From JBBQIY01 sp964618405 (GTDB lineage Bacteria; Verrucomicrobiota; Kiritimatiellia; RFP12; UBA3636), in NCBI GenBank assembly GCA_964618405.1, contig CAZUAY010000048.1, forward strand, positions 1 through 17,460: a DNA stretch of 17,460 bases. The letters run 5' to 3'. This document shows, in pieces, positions 13,485 to 17,460 of this stretch (positions are counted from its first letter, which is position 1; each line of letters starts with the position of its first letter). A program made the position numbers and the translations under genes. The notes under the pieces are model-generated. The model worked only from the letters and a program-made list of their open reading frames with translations, searched no databases and was not told where the DNA came from.

Positions 13485-14306
13485 ATGACTGAAGAAAAAC
13501 CAGTAATGAAGAAGAGCTGTCGATGGATGGGGTTTACTTTGCTCGAGCTGATCGCCGTTATGGGTATTATCGTGGCCTTGTCGCTCGTTGTCGTAGGCGG
13601 TTATGCCTCAATCATGCGCACGATGTCTGAAATGGCTGGCGTGAATGCGATACGCAAGGCTGCGATGCTCTGCCGGCAACATGCCTGTATTGATGGGCAG
13701 GACACGTATTTCTTCATCACGGGTTATGATACGTACGTGCTGTGCCGTAAGGCTGGGGTCATTAGCAAACAAGAAACGAATCCGCGGACTGGCCTTGATC
13801 TGCCAACCTACCTATCGAGTGGAACCGCGAGTGGCGCGATCTGGATTTTTGATCAGTATTCTGATTTGACTGCTTCAGCCGAGTCTTTTTCGCCAATGAC
13901 AGGAACCGAGTTTAATAAAGCAACTTCGGGATATGCTGGTACAGACCTCTTTGATTTAAAAGAAGGCGAGACCACGTTCGTTAAGTATCCTCCTTGGTTC
14001 GATTACGGTAAGAATGCATGGATTATGGGCCTTTCATTAACGAACAAGAATGGCACGGCTACAAAGGGGTTCGAAGCGGGCAGCCAATACGGATGGACTG
14101 TCTATCCCGAGCAGAAGCTTCCCAAGGGATACGCATTTGTCAACGGGCCAAACAATTTTATCGAGGAAGGCAGCTTCTACTTCAAGCCCGACGGCACTCG
14201 GGGTAAGAAAAGCAGCCTCACCGAAGTTTCGGTGCAGGAGCCGGGAACCAAGAAGGTTTCCACCATCAAGATACGTGATGATGGCAAAATCGAATCGACA
14301 TACTAA
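13485..14306 (+). CDS. GspH-like pseudopilin
   Basis: A prepilin of 273 residues. The leader MTEEKPVMKKSCRWMG ends in Gly16, followed by FTLLELIAVMGIIVALSLVVV with Glu at +5 (E21). The helix after the membrane segment, MAGVNAIRKAAMLCRQHACIDG, resembles the GspH pattern of a long helix followed by a beta-rich globular domain (DTYFFITGYDTYVL). The position in the cluster (third pseudopilin) also fits GspH. The start at ATG 13485 is supported by GAGAGG (13473-13478), which overlaps the end of the previous gene; a TTG at 13479 is less likely. The remainder (about residues 75-273) has no motif I can name. It is longer than typical GspH. Confidence 0.78.
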   Translation: MTEEKPVMKKSCRWMGFTLLELIAVMGIIVALSLVVVGGYASIMRTMSEMAGVNAIRKAAMLCRQHACIDGQDTYFFITGYDTYVLCRKAGVISKQETNPRTGLDLPTYLSSGTASGAIWIFDQYSDLTASAESFSPMTGTEFNKATSGYAGTDLFDLKEGETTFVKYPPWFDYGKNAWIMGLSLTNKNGTATKGFEAGSQYGWTVYPEQKLPKGYAFVNGPNNFIEEGSFYFKPDGTRGKKSSLTEVSVQEPGTKKVSTIKIRDDGKIESTY

Positions 14307-14323
14307 AGTTTTCGGAGGAACCT

Positions 14324-14914
14324 ATGTTTTTCAACAAGATTAAAGCTGGCTTTTCGCTCATCGAGGTGAACATGGCCATCCTCATCGCGGCAGGGGGCAT
14401 GTTATCGCTTTTCGCGCTCTTTCCCATCGGCCTCCGTCAAAGCGTCATGTCGGAGGCAGATTTACATCAAGCCGCCTTTGCCAGCTCGTTTTTTGAGGCG
14501 TTCTCGGCCAATGTTAAAAACATCGATGATGTCAGAGTCTGGAACATTATCGAACAGTTCTGGCAAAATGGGGTCGGTGATACCGGTATTCCCGCCACAC
14601 TTCTTAAGCCCGCCGCCCTCAAGAATGCCGTTGCAGAGTCCACAGGTGAGCTCATCGAAGAGTCCCTCAATCCCGAAGCTGAAAAATTGCGTTTCGTTTA
14701 CCGTGAAACAGATCAAGAAGACACGGGTTTTTCCGGAAAAAAGCTGAAAATACCGCCGCAGATGCTCATCCGCATTCGAACGATCCAGAATAACAGCGGA
14801 CGTTCGCCAAACGGATACGCCGTCTCGCTTATCTCCTCCCATGAGTTTACACCGGCGATTTACAGCCACAATACAGTTTATAGCGTGGAGTTTTATTTCA
14901 GGAGGCGGCCTTAG
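14324..14914 (+). CDS. GspI/PilV-like minor pseudopilin
   Basis: A prepilin of 196 residues with a short leader, MFFNKIKAG, and motif FSLIEVNMAILIAAGGMLSL with Glu at +5 (E14). The FSLIEV form with following Ala/Leu-rich helix and LFPIGLRQS is typical of PilV/GspI-type minor pseudopilins. The globular part includes ELIEESLNPEAEKLRFVYRE and ends with a beta-strand, TVYSVEFYFRRRP. A strong GGAGG lies 6 bp before the ATG. The fourth place among the pseudopilins fits GspI. It would sit in the pseudopilus tip complex with the H-, J- and K-like proteins. Confidence 0.78.
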   Translation: MFFNKIKAGFSLIEVNMAILIAAGGMLSLFALFPIGLRQSVMSEADLHQAAFASSFFEAFSANVKNIDDVRVWNIIEQFWQNGVGDTGIPATLLKPAALKNAVAESTGELIEESLNPEAEKLRFVYRETDQEDTGFSGKKLKIPPQMLIRIRTIQNNSGRSPNGYAVSLISSHEFTPAIYSHNTVYSVEFYFRRRP

Positions 14915-14965
14915 TCTGGCGGTTTAAAAATTGACCGAGTGAACGCAAAGAGGATTTTCGATGTG

Positions 14966-15673
14966 ATGCAAAATTTGAAACAAAACGTAAAAGCCGGCTT
15001 CTCGCTGATTGAAGTCATGGTCGCTACCGTGATCCTGCTGATCATTGTATTGATGATCGGCTCTGTGTTCCGGCAGGGAACCTCAACGTGGGATAGTGGC
15101 TATGCCCGTGCGGAAGGCGGCATGATCGTGCGCGCCGTCATCGGGTCTATCCAGCGGGAGCTTTCAACGGCAATTGATGGAAGACTGTTCCCTGGCCCAA
15201 GCGCATGGACTGACGCCGATAATCCCATTACAGTGAATCCTAACGCCGTTAAGTTCATCTGCATGAAAGAGAGCGAAGGGGGCGGCACCTCACCTCTCCA
15301 GCGCGAGCCCTGGCTCGTCGAGTACACGTGGGGGAGCAAAGAAATGAAGCGTAAGGCTTGGCCTCTGACCTATTCAGATAACAGTGGGACGTGGAGTCAA
15401 GGCACGCTTGTTGATTCGATCGTTTATTCCGAAGATTTTCAGGAGGACAAGAAGGCGATTTATAGTGCCAACTTCACGTTTGAAACGTTTTCGAATGTGG
15501 CTGGTGTTCGTCCCGGCGAGTCGCAAGCGTTTGAGGAGGATTATTTCTGGAATATTCCCTACGTTTCGATTAAGGTCGAGTTGACGCGAGCGAGCAACTT
15601 CAGCGGACTCGAAATCAGGTCTTGGGGTCCAGATGGCAAGGAAGGAACTAGCGATGACATCCTCGTCAAATAA
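14966..15673 (+). CDS. GspJ-like minor pseudopilin
   Basis: A prepilin of 235 residues. The leader MQNLKQNVKAG is followed by FSLIEVMVATVILLIIVLMIGSVF with Glu at +5 (E16). SGYARAEGGMIVRAVIGSIQRELSTAI fits the GspJ helix. The C-terminus reads SWGPDGKEGTSDDILVK, nearly the GspG-type loop seen in the first pseudopilin of the cluster. GTG 14939 would lengthen the leader by 9 residues but has no Shine-Dalgarno. AGAGGA (14949-14954) fits ATG 14966 or the adjoining GTG 14963. It lies in the GspJ position, between the I-like and the extra pseudopilin. Confidence 0.78.
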   Translation: MQNLKQNVKAGFSLIEVMVATVILLIIVLMIGSVFRQGTSTWDSGYARAEGGMIVRAVIGSIQRELSTAIDGRLFPGPSAWTDADNPITVNPNAVKFICMKESEGGGTSPLQREPWLVEYTWGSKEMKRKAWPLTYSDNSGTWSQGTLVDSIVYSEDFQEDKKAIYSANFTFETFSNVAGVRPGESQAFEEDYFWNIPYVSIKVELTRASNFSGLEIRSWGPDGKEGTSDDILVK

Positions 15674-15688
15674 GCAGGGAGAGGCGAT

Positions 15689-16303
15689 ATGAAAAGAATA
15701 AACAATCTAGACTGCCGCCCGGCGCGACCGGGAGGAAACGACACGGTAACTTTTGGGTCTCCAAAAACTTTGTCGCGAACTTTGTCGCGAACTTTGTCGC
15801 AAACTTTGTCGAACCCCACCGAAACCGCTTCAACCCGCTATAATTTCGGCTTCAGCTTGATTGAGCTTTTAGCCGTGATCGCGATCATTTCAATTCTGGC
15901 TGGCATGATAGGGGTGGCCGCACACTCCGCCCGGATGCGTGCCTACTCGACCCTTGCAAGAATGGAAGCGCAGCAGATCGCAACAGCATTCAAATCATAC
16001 TGGGTTGTCAAAGGCCAATGGCCTACTGTCTTCAGGGAGGGTTTTAAACCGGCGAAAGCGCTGACGAAGGCAGATCTATTTGCGTCGGATCTCATGGGAG
16101 GCGGAACCGCTCAAGGCGACGTGACGAGCTCTCCGTTTCTCGAGATATCGGAGGAGAGCTTCGCCGGTGGCGAAGAGTATCTTGACCCCTGGGGCCATGC
16201 CTACACCCTAAAGATAGACCCAACGGTTGAAGTCACGGAGCCAGAAACTTTTCAGGTCGTCGTCGGGTTCATTAACGCCGAGCGATACTATTATCAAGAG
16301 TAG
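15689..16303 (+). CDS. Extra GspG-like pseudopilin with 54-residue leader
   Basis: The product has 204 residues. The prepilin motif FSLIELLAVIAIISILAGMI starts only at residue 55 (cut after Gly54, Glu at +5 is E59). The helix ARMEAQQIATAFKSYWVVKGQWP and the DPWGHAYTL segment are GspG-like. The leader is far longer than those of its neighbours (9-25). It contains a fourfold 12-bp repeat (TLSR units) and a CCCGG/CCGGG hairpin, both of intergenic character. GGGAGAGG lies 5 bp before ATG 15689. In-frame TTG codons inside the repeat are the only later start choices and lack ribosome sites. It is an additional member relative to the canonical G-H-I-J-K set. Confidence 0.78.
   Translation: MKRINNLDCRPARPGGNDTVTFGSPKTLSRTLSRTLSQTLSNPTETASTRYNFGFSLIELLAVIAIISILAGMIGVAAHSARMRAYSTLARMEAQQIATAFKSYWVVKGQWPTVFREGFKPAKALTKADLFASDLMGGGTAQGDVTSSPFLEISEESFAGGEEYLDPWGHAYTLKIDPTVEVTEPETFQVVVGFINAERYYYQE
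15766..15813. repeat. 12-bp tandem repeat inside a pseudopilin leader
   Basis: Four units: AACTTTGTCGCG, AACTTTGTCGCG, AACTTTGTCGCA, AACTTTGTCGAA. They encode TLSR, TLSR, TLSQ, TLSN in the predicted reading frame. Since 12 is divisible by 3, unit gain or loss keeps the frame. Confidence 0.85.
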
Positions 16304-16309
16304 AAGAGA

Positions 16310-16361
16310 AGTTGCTAGTCGCTAGTCGCTAGTAGGTAGTCGCTAGTTGCTAGTCGCTAGT
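16310..16361. repeat. AGTCGCT heptamer array before gspK
   Basis: Seven 7-bp units (AGTTGCT, AGTCGCT, AGTCGCT, AGTAGGT, AGTCGCT, AGTTGCT, AGTCGCT) and a partial one. The unit and orientation match 29-56. It starts 7 bp after the previous stop codon, inside the pseudopilin gene run. Confidence 0.85.
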
Positions 16362-16415
16362 AAATCCCATTCCCCTTTCCCCTGCCCCCTTGCCCATTAC
16401 CCAATGACCAATTAC
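16362..16415. repeat. Pyrimidine-rich tract with degenerate CCAATTAC motif
   Basis: A C/T-rich run (about 16365-16400) is followed by CAATGACCAATTAC (16402-16415), a variant of the GACCGATTAC motif. It ends 14 bp before the gspK-like ATG and directly before its Shine-Dalgarno region. Confidence 0.6.
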
Positions 16416-16429
16416 ATTTTGGAGATTTT

Positions 16430-17460
16430 ATGAAACAACAAGAAATTAGATCAGGCTCCGCGCTTATCGTGGTGCTCGGCATGATGGCAGTGCTGATGAT
16501 CATGGCCGTTACCTTTTCTGTTTTCATGCGCACCGAGCGCTCGGGCATGACCAACCTCAAGCATGCGCTGACGGCACGGCAGACAACGCAGACCGCCATC
16601 TCTCGCGTGATGGCGGCAATCGATCAATCGTTCGTCAACCCGAGCAATAACTGGCCTGTACCCGACTGGGATCCACCCTTTATTAGTTCTTGGCAAAACT
16701 CCGTCGTCAATACGCAATTCTGGCAAAACGCCCTGATCACCGATGTTAAGCAGAGGGCGACCAACGCTCGATTGTTGACGGAAGACCTGAGCCGCCACCT
16801 CTCACCCTCCCAGCTTGCACTGGCGAAGAATGCGAAGGTCGATTGGGTGACCGTTCGTTCCGGGGTGGGTGCCAGCGAGTCGACCACGCAATACGGCCCG
16901 AAAAACGACATGATTGTGGCTCGGTATGCGTTCCTCGCCTTCAACACCACCGGTCTGCTCGATATGAATTTTGGGCCGACGACGAATAGTACCGATGAAG
17001 CCAAAGCAATAGCAGAAACCTCATTTATAAAGTTCGTCAAAAAGTTTGTGGGGACTGACCCGGCGAAACAGTATATTCCGAACCGTGATGAGCTGGGCGG
17101 TTTTTCTTCCTACGCTGAAATGTGGCGAAATTTCATGGGTGACACCCCATACAACTATGGGAATGACCTTGAAGCGGATAGCGTCGTAACCCCTGATCTC
17201 TTCAACACCTTCTCGATGTCTCTTGATGAGGTCGATCCTGACGGAAAGATGAAGCTGTACATTCCACCGAATACCACAGAAACCGTATTTAATGATGCCG
17301 AGAAGAAAAAGTATGCCAAGCTGGCACTGAAAAAATTTGAGCGTATTTTTACAAACGAAAACAATGGCGCGTCGATTAACTTGGCTGCTTCTCCTTTGCC
17401 CCAATTGACGCGTGCTCAACTTGCCACGCAGGCGTTGATCGACTACATCGACGCCGACAG
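16430..17460 (+). CDS. gspK: GspK-like minor pseudopilin, partial (runs off right edge)
   Basis: Open from ATG 16430 to the window end, 343 codons without a stop. The leader MKQQEIRSG is followed by SALIVVLGMMAVLMIMAVTFSVF. The +5 position is Val, not Glu, as is usual for GspK. The helix then gives RTERSGMTNLKHALTARQTTQ. The segment YAFLAFNTTGLLDMN (about 165-179) matches the strand and Asn of GspK-type proteins, where mature protein reads like D-x-x-G-x-L-N-x-N. Position as the last pseudopilin supports the call. GGAG lies 5 bp before the ATG. GspK caps the pseudopilus tip with I and J. The start is separated from the previous gene by a 126-bp repeat-bearing spacer, which could weaken cotranscription. 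Confidence 0.78.
   Translation, partial: MKQQEIRSGSALIVVLGMMAVLMIMAVTFSVFMRTERSGMTNLKHALTARQTTQTAISRVMAAIDQSFVNPSNNWPVPDWDPPFISSWQNSVVNTQFWQNALITDVKQRATNARLLTEDLSRHLSPSQLALAKNAKVDWVTVRSGVGASESTTQYGPKNDMIVARYAFLAFNTTGLLDMNFGPTTNSTDEAKAIAETSFIKFVKKFVGTDPAKQYIPNRDELGGFSSYAEMWRNFMGDTPYNYGNDLEADSVVTPDLFNTFSMSLDEVDPDGKMKLYIPPNTTETVFNDAEKKKYAKLALKKFERIFTNENNGASINLAASPLPQLTRAQLATQALIDYIDAD

Overview
The window looks like draft-assembly or metagenome sequence from a Gram-negative-type bacterium. A run of exactly 100 N at 13002-13101 is a scaffold gap. A pseudopilin-rich type II secretion cluster, a TP0108-type 6-phosphofructokinase, and intergenic DNA full of 6-, 7-, 9- and 10-bp tandem repeats together make me think of the PVC group, most likely Kiritimatiellota or a relative (Verrucomicrobiota, Lentisphaerota). 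That placement is inference; no rRNA or other phylogenetic marker is present.

Layout. (1) Bases 1-834 hold no convincing gene. They contain short tandem arrays, copies of a GTAATCGG/CCGATTAC motif and a 106-bp stem-loop element. (2) Bases 835-2652 encode a RecD-type exonuclease V helicase. (3) Bases 2715-3861 encode a small two-helix membrane protein and a cytidylate-kinase-like protein, followed by a sodium:solute symporter (3922-5394). (4) On the minus strand, an ATP-type 6-phosphofructokinase (start 7684) is translationally coupled to a PfkB-family 1-phosphofructokinase-like sugar kinase. The kinase ends tail-to-tail with the symporter, and the two stop codons overlap. (5) A 580-bp intergenic region carries divergent promoters and the second copy of the 106-bp element. 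(6) dapF and rsmE overlap by 4 bp and form an operon. (7) From 10116 to the right edge runs a type II secretion or type IV pilus-like cluster: GspF, GspG-like, a second G/H-like pseudopilin (broken by the gap), GspH-like, GspI-like, GspJ-like, an extra G-like pseudopilin with a very long leader, and the start of a GspK-like protein that leaves the window.

The cluster keeps the classical F-G-H-I-J-K order with two extra pseudopilins inserted. Its products would form the inner-membrane platform (GspF) and the pseudopilus shaft and tip. The ATPase (GspE), secretin (GspD), GspL, GspM and prepilin peptidase are not in view. The metabolic genes cover the committing phosphorylation steps of glycolysis and the last epimerisation before meso-diaminopimelate in lysine and peptidoglycan synthesis.

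The most unusual signal is not a protein. Two 106-bp intergenic elements (556-661 and 7835-7940) align without a gap, and their flanks are nearly identical. Their two hairpin stems differ by eight base-pair exchanges, all of which keep the pairing. A second repeat system, a GTAATCGG...CCGATTAC palindrome joined to heptamer arrays, recurs in almost every long intergenic space. Repeat-like sequence has also entered two reading frames: the end of recD and the leader of a pseudopilin.
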